From Oleiharenicola sp. (lineage in GTDB: Bacteria > Verrucomicrobiota > Verrucomicrobiia > Opitutales > Opitutaceae): 64,000 bases of DNA. The position numbers were made by a program, and so were the translations under genes. The DNA lies in the NCBI GenBank assembly GCA_025363455.1, contig JANYDW010000016.1:62001-126000 (forward strand), read 5' to 3'. Positions 27,022 to 34,444 of the stretch are shown in pieces. The number at the start of each line of letters is the position of its first letter. Position 1 is the stretch's first letter. The notes under the pieces were generated by a model. It did no database searches, had not been told where the DNA came from, and worked only from the letters and a program-made list of their open reading frames with translations.

Positions 27022-27936
27022 ATGCGTAAGGAATTCTCTCAATGGACCGAACAGTTTGGCCGGCGCGAGCCACGATTAATATTTCTGACTGGTGATCTTG
27101 GCTTTGGCGCTTTGGAAAATGTACAGGCCGCGCTTGGTCCTCGCTTCGTAAACATGGGCGTTTGCGAGCAAAATATGGTTTCCGTCGGTGCAGGTCTAGC
27201 CCAGCAGGGCTTACTCCCAGTTTGCTATAGTATTGCGCCCTTTGCGGTGTTTCGCCCTTACGAGCAGATTCGCCTGGATATTGCCATCCACAAGTTGCCA
27301 GTGAAGATCATCGGCAATGGCGGCGGCTACGGCTACGGTATCATGGGGGCGACGCATCACGCTTTGGAGGACCTTGCCGTGCTTTCATGTCTACCAAATT
27401 TCAACTGTGTAGTACCATTATGTAATTCCGACGTGACCGGTGCCTGCGAATTCCTTTTCCAGCACATGGGGCCCGGCTATTTACGTCTTGGCTACGGTCT
27501 CTGGCCGGAGACTGTAGGATTACTTCCTCCTTTCGATCCAGTGCGCCAGCTTGTGGCCTGTCGGCTGGGTCCACCGAGGGTAACCGTGGCCGGTATCGGT
27601 CCCGTATTGCTTAGTACCTTGCCATGGACGGCGGAGAACGGACAAGTTGACGTATTTGCCATTTCACAGCTTCCTTTGCCGGCACTCACTCCCGCCTTAA
27701 TCGAAAGTGTGGTCGCATCGAAGCAGTTGATCGTAGTCGAAGAACATGCGGCCCGCGGAGGTCTCGGAGAATTTCTGGCCGCAGCTTTAGCTCGGGAAGG
27801 AGTTTCCTTTCGCCTTCACCACAAGCATGCTGCCGGTTATCCCAATGGCCGCTATGGCAGCCAAGCCTATCATCAGCAGCAATCAGGCCTAGACGCCATG
27901 TCGCTCCAAGCCAATGTGTCACGGCTTGTTTCTTGA
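27022..27936 (+). CDS. Transketolase, C-terminal (pyrimidine-binding) subunit
   Basis: 304 aa equal to the second half of transketolase. NMGVCEQNMVSVGAGLAQQG near residue 43 holds the glutamate that activates the TPP aminopyrimidine. YGIMGATHHALEDLAVLSCL near 108 and a C-terminal Rossmann-like domain (VIVVEEHAARGGLGEFLAAA-like text near 235) complete the fold. With the preceding gene it makes an intact heteromeric enzyme, presumably alpha2beta2. Confidence 0.9.
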   Translation: MRKEFSQWTEQFGRREPRLIFLTGDLGFGALENVQAALGPRFVNMGVCEQNMVSVGAGLAQQGLLPVCYSIAPFAVFRPYEQIRLDIAIHKLPVKIIGNGGGYGYGIMGATHHALEDLAVLSCLPNFNCVVPLCNSDVTGACEFLFQHMGPGYLRLGYGLWPETVGLLPPFDPVRQLVACRLGPPRVTVAGIGPVLLSTLPWTAENGQVDVFAISQLPLPALTPALIESVVASKQLIVVEEHAARGGLGEFLAAALAREGVSFRLHHKHAAGYPNGRYGSQAYHQQQSGLDAMSLQANVSRLVS

Positions 27937-27950
27937 TTTGCCCTAATAAT

Positions 27951-30008
27951 ATGCTCGATGCGCCTCAAACCCCGACAATAGACTTATGGACTGACAATTG
28001 GTCGGATGCTGAACGGGAAGATGCACGGCGACTGCAGGGTCCAATCTGGGTTGTAGGTGCTTCGGGTTTCATCGGGGCCAAGGTGTTTTTTTCTCTTTCC
28101 CGGCTGCGTCCGGATGTGTTTGCCGTCTCTCGGCAGGTGGAAGCTAGCTGGCGCCTATTGCATTGCCCTTACCCCAATCGGATTGCCTTGGATATCACTG
28201 AGCCCCGCGAAGTGATCGCGACCGTCAAAAAGCATCGGCCACGAACTGTTTTTAACCTCTCGGCATATGGCGCGTACGAGCGACAAAATGCCCCCGAACG
28301 TATTCATGAGGTTAATTATACCGGAACGCTGAACCTGATCCAGTCGCTCCTTGAGACTGGTTGTGATGCTTTCGTACAAGCAGGTACCTCTTCAGAATAT
28401 GGACTCAACTGCGCCGGACCGACCGAGTCCGCTGTGCTCGAACCGAACAGTGATTATGCCGTATCAAAAGTGGCTTCGGCCTACTTACTGGGCTACTATG
28501 GCAGGCTGAAGGGATTCCCCTGTACTCACCTCAGGATTTACTCCGTTTATGGTCCGTGGGAAGAGCGCGATCGTCTTGTTCCGACTCTGATCCGACTTGG
28601 ACTCCAAGGTCAATACCCACCACTGGTCAACCCAGCTATCTCGCGGGACTTTTTATATGTAGATGATTGCACCCGGGCATTCGTCAGGGCAGCTCTGACG
28701 ACCTGCCGTTCGCACCCGGGCCAAGCCTACAACATCGCCACCGGAATCAAAACCTCTCTGGCCGAGATTGCCCAGTTGGCTAAAAAAACCTTCCAGATTC
28801 CGGTCGAGCCGGTTTTCGGCTCCATGCCCAATCGCAAGTGGGATCTCTCCAACTGGTACGGTGATCCGGCGTTGGCCAAAACCCAACTTGGCTGGGCTTC
28901 GCGTACTCCATTGGAGGCAGGCTTGGTGCTTTCCTCGACATGGGAAAAATCGGCTGCCCCTCATGTCAGGTTTGGAATGGTCGCTAGCAAGGTGGAAAAA
29001 CTGTCGGCCGTCATCGCCTGTTACCGTGACCACCAAGCTATCCCGGTCATGCATGAGCGCCTGACCAAAGTGTTTAGCACCCTCGGGGTGAACTATGAAA
29101 TCATCTTCGTCAATGATCGCAGCCCGACTCAAGACGAGACGATCATCCAGCGCCTCTGTGAGCAGGATCCTCATGTGGTCGGCATTTCCCATTCACGAAA
29201 CTTTGGCTCCCAAAGCGCTTTTTTGAGTGGCATGGAAATAGCCACTGGCGATGCCGTCGTACTACTGGATGGCGACCTGCAGGACACTCCTGAAACGATC
29301 GAAGGTTTCTATCGAGAATGGAAGAAAGGCTACGATGTAGTCTTTGGAATCCGGGTAAAGCGCCAGGCCACCTGGCATATGCAGATTCTTTATAAAACAT
29401 TCTACCGGGTACTACGCCATCTATCGGATGTGGAAATGCCGGTGGACGCCGGTGATTTCTCGCTGATTGATCGCAAAGCCGTTGACCACTTACTCAAATT
29501 TCCGGAGCGGGATGTTTTTGTCCGTGGTTTACGAGCTTGGATCGGCTTCAAACAAACCGGCGTACCATATGTTCGACCCGAGCGGATGTTTGGACGAACC
29601 ACCAACAATTTCCTCAAGAATATCTGGTGGGCAAAGAAGGCGATATTCTCCTTCAGCCTCAAACCACTGTACTATATCCAAGGATTGGGATTCGTAATAT
29701 TTGCGGCCAGCATGGCGCTGTCCCTCTTCTATCTCGGCAATTACCTATTGCATCCTCCAACGGGAGCCAGGGGAATCACCACCATCATTCTTCTTGTACT
29801 GGCCCTGGGAGGTATTCAGCTCTTCTCCCTCAGTATTCTCGGCGACTATCTGGGCAAGGTACTTGAGGAGACCAAGGGCCGCCCGCGATATATCCGCGCC
29901 CGAATATTCAAGGGTGGTGATACTTTTGCCAACGAACAAGACATTCAACATCTCCTAAAAAGTCGCCGAGACACGGTGGTAAGTCGCTGCCATGGCCAGC
30001 ATAATTGA
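27951..30008 (+). CDS. Fusion of NAD-dependent epimerase/dehydratase and membrane GT2
   Basis: 685 aa from the ATG at 27951; the frame also offers a TTG at 27933 overlapping the previous gene. Residues about 25-335 are an extended SDR: WVVGASGFIGAKVFF, the catalytic QAGTSSEYG with SDYAVSKVASAYLLG, and the substrate region SRDFLYVDDCTRAF. Residues about 345-685 are a GtrB/DPM1-like GT2: NYEIIFVNDRSPTQDET, LLDGDLQDTPETIEGFYREW, then two C-terminal membrane segments (about 580-605 and 615-640). Epimerase and polyprenyl-phosphate sugar transferase in one chain suggest that the modified NDP-sugar is passed directly to the lipid carrier. Confidence 0.88.
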   Translation: MLDAPQTPTIDLWTDNWSDAEREDARRLQGPIWVVGASGFIGAKVFFSLSRLRPDVFAVSRQVEASWRLLHCPYPNRIALDITEPREVIATVKKHRPRTVFNLSAYGAYERQNAPERIHEVNYTGTLNLIQSLLETGCDAFVQAGTSSEYGLNCAGPTESAVLEPNSDYAVSKVASAYLLGYYGRLKGFPCTHLRIYSVYGPWEERDRLVPTLIRLGLQGQYPPLVNPAISRDFLYVDDCTRAFVRAALTTCRSHPGQAYNIATGIKTSLAEIAQLAKKTFQIPVEPVFGSMPNRKWDLSNWYGDPALAKTQLGWASRTPLEAGLVLSSTWEKSAAPHVRFGMVASKVEKLSAVIACYRDHQAIPVMHERLTKVFSTLGVNYEIIFVNDRSPTQDETIIQRLCEQDPHVVGISHSRNFGSQSAFLSGMEIATGDAVVLLDGDLQDTPETIEGFYREWKKGYDVVFGIRVKRQATWHMQILYKTFYRVLRHLSDVEMPVDAGDFSLIDRKAVDHLLKFPERDVFVRGLRAWIGFKQTGVPYVRPERMFGRTTNNFLKNIWWAKKAIFSFSLKPLYYIQGLGFVIFAASMALSLFYLGNYLLHPPTGARGITTIILLVLALGGIQLFSLSILGDYLGKVLEETKGRPRYIRARIFKGGDTFANEQDIQHLLKSRRDTVVSRCHGQHN

Positions 30009-30720
30009 CGAACGTGGTTTCAATCAAGGCTTCAAGCTGACGCAGGCCCAGCTTGTCCGTCTTCGCCGCCGAGCAGAGTCTATCGTGGCCGAAATGAACC
30101 TTCCCGCTGACGGAGAAGCGCGGCGTCAAATCCATATTCTTGAACTGGGCTGTGGTACCGGAGAGCTTGCCTATGAGCTAGCGAAACTCACCGGCGCACG
30201 CGTCACTGGCGTCGATCTCTCGCCCCAATTTATTGATCAGGCTGCCGCCAAACACTCTTTCCCTGGCCTTCGCTTTATTGTCTCTGACCTGAGCAAGGAA
30301 GCCCCAGCTTCCGCTCAAGAGAAATACGATTATATCGTAGGCAATGGCATTCTCCATCACCTTTACCATCATTTGGATGGTTTTCTGCCGGCCTTGGCGC
30401 GCTGGCTTGTGCCGGGTGGCCGTCTTATTTTTTGGGAGCCAAACCTGCATAATCCCTATATCTTCCTGATATTCTCATTCCCATTATTCCGCCGACTGGC
30501 ACGCCTAGAACCAGATGAAATGGCTTTCTCCCGCACATTTATCTGCCAGAAATTAGTTACTGCGGGGTTTTACGATATAGAAGTGGATACCCGAGATTTT
30601 CTTCTGCCCAACACCCCTGATTTTCTAATCGAAACCACTATTGCGTCAGGCCGGGTGGCAGAGAAAATTCCCTTTCTTCGAAGCTGGGCTCAATCTGTCT
30701 TCTTACGAGCAAAGCATTAA
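29992..30720 (+). CDS. SAM-dependent methyltransferase
   Basis: 242 aa with motif I HILELGCGTGELAYEL near residue 46, VTGVDLSPQFIDQA near 72, a YIVGNGILHHLYHHLDG post-II region near 115 and WLVPGGRLIFWEP near 140. It fits the UbiE/Methyltransf_12/25 group. It overlaps the preceding fusion gene by 17 bp and is the last gene of the first glycan block before the insertion elements. The acceptor is probably a sugar or the lipid-linked chain. Confidence 0.85.
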   Translation: MASIIDERGFNQGFKLTQAQLVRLRRRAESIVAEMNLPADGEARRQIHILELGCGTGELAYELAKLTGARVTGVDLSPQFIDQAAAKHSFPGLRFIVSDLSKEAPASAQEKYDYIVGNGILHHLYHHLDGFLPALARWLVPGGRLIFWEPNLHNPYIFLIFSFPLFRRLARLEPDEMAFSRTFICQKLVTAGFYDIEVDTRDFLLPNTPDFLIETTIASGRVAEKIPFLRSWAQSVFLRAKH

Positions 30721-30889
30721 GTCTTGTTTTCAGATTTTTCAAATCTCAGTCGCAATGAACTCATATGCACTCATTGATATTCCCGGGGACCACGAAAGCC
30801 GTAAGCGTCGTCCCGGGTGCCTCCAGTCGGTGGCACGGGATTTGAACGGCTCGTAACTACGAGAGCTACGACCGGGCTGGTTGTCGTAG

Positions 30890-32380
30890 TTACGAGAGCT
30901 GCGAAACACTGGCCGCTTTCCAGTGGGCCGGCAGCAGGGGGGTGAGGTCGTCCTTGGTGGTCATCGCCGGCAGGCGGGTGAGCACGTCCTTGAGGTAGGC
31001 GTGGGGGTCATGTCCGCAGCGCTGCGCCGAGACGATGAGCGAGTAGATCACGGCGGGGCGGTCGCCGGCGTCGGGATGGCCGACGAAGAGCCAGTTCTTG
31101 GCGCCGAGCTTGCTCGGGCGGATGGCGTTCTCCACGGCGTTGGTGTCGAGCCGGGTCTGGCTGTGGCGCAGATGCGCGGTGAGCGGGGCCCAGTGGCCAA
31201 GCAGATACGCGCAGGCCTGACCGAGCCCGGTTCTGGGGAGGACGCGCTTTTGCAACGCGGTCACCAGCCAGCGCAAGCGGGCCAGCGGCCGGGCAAAATG
31301 TTCCTGGCGGAGCGCGGCGCGTTGTTCGCCGACCTCCGCCTGGTCCCATTCCCGCTCGAGCTGGTAAAGCCGGCCGACCAGGCGCAGCACCCGCTCCGCG
31401 GTTTTCGGCCGCTCCGTGGCCGCCTCGAAGAAGCGGCGGCGGGCATGGGCCCAGCAGCCGGCCCACTCGACTAGCGGATGCGCGCGGGCATAGGCGGCAT
31501 ACGCCTCGTAACCGTCCGACTGGAGCACGCCGGCAAAATCGCCGAGCAACCGTTCGGCCTCGTCGTGCCGGCGGGACAATCGCCACTCGAAGACGACTCC
31601 GCCTCCGGGTCGCGAGAGCGCCCACAGCCAGCCGGTCGTGGTCCGGCCGTCTTTCAGGTCGGGGTCGTTGCAGCGGATCGGGGTCTCATCTACCTGCACG
31701 TAGCCGCCTTGGAGCAGGTCTTGTTTCATCCGCTTGACCAGCGGTTCGAGCAGCGCCGTGGCGGCCCCTACCCAGTCGCAGAGGTTCTGGCGGGAGATCG
31801 GCGCGCCCCAGCGCCCCAGCATCTTTTCCTGGCGGTAAAGGGGCAGATGATCGGCATACTTGGCCGTGAGCGCCCAGGCGATCAGGCCGGCCGAGGCGAA
31901 GCCGCCGGGCACCACGCGGGCCGGGGCCGGCGCGAGCAGCGGCGCCCGGTTGCGATCCAGCCGGTGCCGGTACTTGGGCCGCACGATCTCGCGCTTGAAG
32001 AGTTTCGGCGGCACCACATCCACTTCGAAGGTGCGCTCCTCGCCGATCTTTTCATAGAGCGTGGGATCGGCCTGCACGGCCGGCGGCTCAATCACGACAG
32101 TCTCCTGCACCGGCAGGTGCGCGAAGCTCTCGGCCGGCAGCGTGCGCTTCGGCGCCGGGCCGGTGGCACGCTCGTAGCTGACCGTCGCGACCGGTCGCTC
32201 GGCGGCGGTGGCGAACTGCTCGAGGGCGCCGAGTTGCAGCAGCAGTTGCGCGCGGTCGAGTTTCTCGCTCTGACCCGGCCCAAAGAGCTTTTGCTTGAGC
32301 CACTGAATCTGCCGGCGCAGCACCAGGTTCTCCTCCCGCAGGAGTTGCACTTCATCGGGACTGATCGCGCTCGTGCTCAT
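30890..32380 (-). CDS. tnpC: IS66 transposase (TnpC)
   Basis: DDE transposase of 496 aa from the ATG at 32380 (MSTSAISPDEVQLLREENLV). The frame stays open upstream to 33025, but that part overlaps tnpB and is a shadow. A leucine-zipper-like N-terminus and a linker are followed by the IS66 zinc-finger/helix region. The catalytic acids are in YVQVDETPIRCND (about residue 229), LQSDGYEAYAAYA (about 287) and DTNAVENAIRPSKLGAKNW (about 417). The stop TAA (30890-30892) lies inside the terminal repeat. Length and motifs fit an intact family member. Confidence 0.92.
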   Translation of the reverse strand: MSTSAISPDEVQLLREENLVLRRQIQWLKQKLFGPGQSEKLDRAQLLLQLGALEQFATAAERPVATVSYERATGPAPKRTLPAESFAHLPVQETVVIEPPAVQADPTLYEKIGEERTFEVDVVPPKLFKREIVRPKYRHRLDRNRAPLLAPAPARVVPGGFASAGLIAWALTAKYADHLPLYRQEKMLGRWGAPISRQNLCDWVGAATALLEPLVKRMKQDLLQGGYVQVDETPIRCNDPDLKDGRTTTGWLWALSRPGGGVVFEWRLSRRHDEAERLLGDFAGVLQSDGYEAYAAYARAHPLVEWAGCWAHARRRFFEAATERPKTAERVLRLVGRLYQLEREWDQAEVGEQRAALRQEHFARPLARLRWLVTALQKRVLPRTGLGQACAYLLGHWAPLTAHLRHSQTRLDTNAVENAIRPSKLGAKNWLFVGHPDAGDRPAVIYSLIVSAQRCGHDPHAYLKDVLTRLPAMTTKDDLTPLLPAHWKAASVSQLS

Positions 32381-32439
32381 CGCGCGCACTCTGTCAGGGC
32401 GCAGCGCAGAGAGTTCCGTCGGAAGAAAACTATTTTTCT

Positions 32440-32787
32440 TCAGCGCTCGTACCAAGCCTTGAGCGAACCGTGCTTGAGCTCGATGCCGCCGACGAGCAGG
32501 GCGAAGGCTTCGGGCACGAGCGCCAGCTTGGTTGTTTTCTCGCTCGGCTGCGGCCACGAGAAGCGGCCCTTTTCCAGCCGCTTGGCCAGCACCCACACCC
32601 CCGTGGTGTCCCAATACAGGAGCTTCAAGCGCGTGCGGTCCTTGTTGATGAAGCAGAACACCGCGCCTGACTTTGGATCCTCGCCAAGTTGGTCCTGCAC
32701 GGCGGTCCACAGCCCGTTGAACTGCTTGCGCATGTCCACCGGCTGCACGGCCACGTAGATCTTGATCGCTGCGGGGAAGGCCAGCAT
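32440..32787 (-). CDS. tnpB: IS66 accessory protein TnpB
   Basis: 115 aa. KIYVAVQPVDMRKQFNGLW near residue 8, the DPKSGAVFCFINKDRTRLKL strand and LYWDTTGVWVLAKRLEKGRF are hallmark text of IS66 Orf2/TnpB. The function is not established, but IS66 needs it for transposition. It lies 60 bp before tnpC and 3 bp after tnpA on the same strand. Confidence 0.93.
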   Translation of the reverse strand: MLAFPAAIKIYVAVQPVDMRKQFNGLWTAVQDQLGEDPKSGAVFCFINKDRTRLKLLYWDTTGVWVLAKRLEKGRFSWPQPSEKTTKLALVPEAFALLVGGIELKHGSLKAWYER

Positions 32788-32790
32788 TGG

Positions 32791-33195
32791 CTATGCCCTC
32801 AAGGCCCGCAGCAGCGCGGCCAGTTCCACCGCACTCCCACCCCGCAGCACCGTGCCGTCGGGCAGGCGCACCTCCAGACCGGGGACAGCCAGCGCCGGCC
32901 GCGGTCCGGGCAGGCACGCCTCCACGAAACGCACGGCGGGAGCCTCCGCGCCCCGCCGCCGCTTCCGGCCCGCTGGCACTACCGGCAGCTTGCCCCGCTG
33001 CCGCTCGGCCTGCGCCCAGGTGCAAAACGTCGAGTACCGGAGCCCCTCCCGCTTCGCGAACGCCGTCTGCGTCAGCCCGCTTTGCCGATACTCGGCCAGC
33101 AACTCCGCTCGCCTCACCAATGATGTGTGCCGCCGCCCCAGCGTATCACGCTTCTCGCCCGTATCGATCAACTCCGTCGTCGTAATGGTGGCCAT
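32791..33195 (-). CDS. tnpA: IS66 accessory protein TnpA
   Basis: 134 aa with an N-terminal helix-turn-helix-like region (RRAELLAEYRQSGLTQTAFA then KREGLRYSTFCTWAQ), a basic middle (GRKRRRGAEAP) and a C-terminal LEVRLPDGTVLRGGSAVELA. This is the usual layout of IS66 Orf1, thought to bind DNA. The gene begins just inside the right terminal repeat. Confidence 0.9.
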   Translation of the reverse strand: MATITTTELIDTGEKRDTLGRRHTSLVRRAELLAEYRQSGLTQTAFAKREGLRYSTFCTWAQAERQRGKLPVVPAGRKRRRGAEAPAVRFVEACLPGPRPALAVPGLEVRLPDGTVLRGGSAVELAALLRALRA

Positions 33196-33259
33196 TACGA
33201 CACCCTATCAGGTCGTAGCTCTCGTAACTACGAGGCACCCGAGGCTACGCTTACCGAAA

Positions 33260-33403
33260 GCCAAGGCCGATCCAGCCTTGGGCTCCTATCTGGTCAGGAT
33301 TGCCCAGCTCGACGGTTACTTGGCTCGCGCCGTCGACCCAGTGCCAGGCAACACCGTCATGTGGCGCGGCCTCTCTCTCCCTCGGCTATGCTCTTGGCCG
33401 TAA
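33260..33403 (+). pseudogene. C-terminal remnant of an IS4-type (Tn5-like) transposase
   Basis: A 47-residue open stretch ends at the TAA at 33401. It reads YLVRIAQLDGYLARAVDP then PGNTVMWRGLS, matching the conserved end of IS4/Tn5-like transposases (IAQLGGYLAR...PPGNTVMWRGLSRL). After WRGLS the text loses the family pattern, probably through a frameshift. No upstream part survives: the IS66 right end lies 25 bp to the left. The fragment is evidence of an older insertion at this spot. Confidence 0.65.
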
Positions 33404-33405
33404 AC

Positions 33406-33756
33406 TTATGGGTAATTGAAGCCCGAAGCTACGCTTACCGGGAGTGAAGGAGGAGAGGCTTTGGACCACGGCGAGCTGAAGTTCGGGCAGTGTGCGGGCC
33501 GCCGCTTGCGTAGTTGCGACTGAAGTTTGGCGAAGGCCATCTCGATGGGATTGAGATCGGGGCTGTAGGCGGGAAGGTATTGTACGGTGGCGCCACAAGC
33601 GCCGATGAGCTCACTCACCTTTGGCATTTTGTGAGTCGAAAGATTGTCGAGGATGACCAGGTCGTCCTTTTTGAGTTCGGGACAGAACACCTCGCGCAAA
33701 TAGGCGGTGAAGACTTCCCCGTTGACGGCCCCTTCGATCAGGAAGGGAGCGGCCAA
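33406..33756 (-). CDS. IS630 transposase, 3' frame
   Basis: 116 aa frame carrying the rest of the catalytic domain: LVILDNLSTHKMPKVSELI with the second aspartate and LPAYSPDLNPIEMAFAKLQS with the final glutamate. The frame is already open upstream through IAALRCDGLAAPFL, so it joins the 5' frame near 33778-33787 if one base is skipped at ACT-TTT-C. Either a recoding event joins the halves or the element is dead. The TTG at 33756 is unlikely to be a real start. Confidence 0.78.
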   Translation of the reverse strand: MAAPFLIEGAVNGEVFTAYLREVFCPELKKDDLVILDNLSTHKMPKVSELIGACGATVQYLPAYSPDLNPIEMAFAKLQSQLRKRRPAHCPNFSSPWSKASPPSLPVSVASGFNYP

Positions 33757-34333
33757 CCCGTCGCAGCGTAACGCGGCGATGAAAAGTCGAGGTTTGCCAA
33801 TGCCCGTGCGGTACGGCGGCCACGCAGCGCTGACTGCACAAGGCGCGCCCGTAGAGTCGTGCCATCTTCGTGTTCAGTCCGGTCTCGTCGATGAAGACCA
33901 GGCGCCCACTCGCCCAATGCGCTTGGGCGCGCCGCCAGCGCCGCCGCGCCACTCGAACATCAGGTCGCTCCTGCTCGGCGGCGTTCGTCGTTTTTTTATA
34001 ACTCAACCCGAGTCGATCGAGCCGATGCCACAGCGCCGTCAGGCCGATCTGCACGTTAAGCTCCTGGCGGCAACGCTGCTGCAGCTCCACCAAGGTCAGA
34101 TCCGCTTGGGCGGCAATGCATCGCCGCAATCGAGATTCATGCTTCTTCAGCCGGGAGACCCGATAGCCGCCGATCTGCTTCGGGCGGCAGTGCCCGCTAG
34201 CCTGGTGCTGCTTCCAGAATCGCACCACACTCTTGCGTCTCACCCCAAAGCGTTGGCAAACCTCACCGGTACCAGCCCCATCCGTCCGCGCCTTAACAAT
34301 ACGCTGACGCAGATCCTCGCTCAACGGTCTCAC
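33611..34333 (-). CDS. IS630 transposase, 5' frame
   Basis: 240 aa frame starting GTG at 34333 (MRPLSEDLRQRIVKARTDGA). It holds the helix-turn-helix (GTGEVCQRFGVRRKSVVRFW), a winged helix (LSYKKTTNAAEQERPDVR) and the first catalytic aspartate in LVFIDETGLNTKMARLYGRA. Family homology stops around HGHWQTSTF, about residue 184. After that this frame reads arginine-rich nonsense while the true continuation moves to the next frame. Confidence 0.82.
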   Translation of the reverse strand: MRPLSEDLRQRIVKARTDGAGTGEVCQRFGVRRKSVVRFWKQHQASGHCRPKQIGGYRVSRLKKHESRLRRCIAAQADLTLVELQQRCRQELNVQIGLTALWHRLDRLGLSYKKTTNAAEQERPDVRVARRRWRRAQAHWASGRLVFIDETGLNTKMARLYGRALCSQRCVAAVPHGHWQTSTFHRRVTLRRVGRSLPDRRGRQRGSLHRLFARGVLSRTQKGRPGHPRQSFDSQNAKGE

Positions 34334-34444
34334 AATTTGGTCCTCATGCGAAGGAGCATACCAAAAGGTGGCAGTACGTCTATCTAAGTAGAAAATGCTC
34401 TAGGGCGCCGGGCAGTTCCACCGTCTCGCAAACTTTCCCGCGCG

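Larger units (their letters stand above)
30850..33234 (-). mobile_element. IS66-family insertion sequence, apparently complete
   Basis: About 2.4 kb holding tnpA, tnpB and tnpC in order on the minus strand. The ends are inverted: ctcgtaactacgagagctac at 30850 matches the reverse complement of 33211-33234 at 22 of 24 bases, and a second shared tgtcgta lies further in. Another copy of the repeat (gtcgtagttacgagagct, 30883-30900) holds the tnpC stop codon. The exact outer ends and target duplication could not be fixed, because the flanks also carry related inverted text (gtaagcgt...gggtgcctc). All three frames are open, so the element may be active. Confidence 0.85.
33406..34390 (-). mobile_element. 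IS630-family insertion sequence (transposase split over two frames)
   Basis: About 1 kb with the two overlapping minus-strand frames of an IS630 transposase. Outer ends were not resolved: I could not pair terminal inverted repeats, and the usual TA duplication is not obvious. The right boundary is set loosely between the transposase start and the end of the acyltransferase gene. Text after the transposase (34334-34440) shows no gene. Confidence 0.7.

Noticed and set aside
31478-32758. 426 aa plus-strand frame inside IS66
   Set aside because: Antisense to tnpC and tnpB; no family features.
32381-33025. Upstream extension of tnpC
   Set aside because: Overlaps tnpB and tnpA in another frame and is made of A/G/R repeats; IS66 transposases start at the leucine-rich helix found at 32380.
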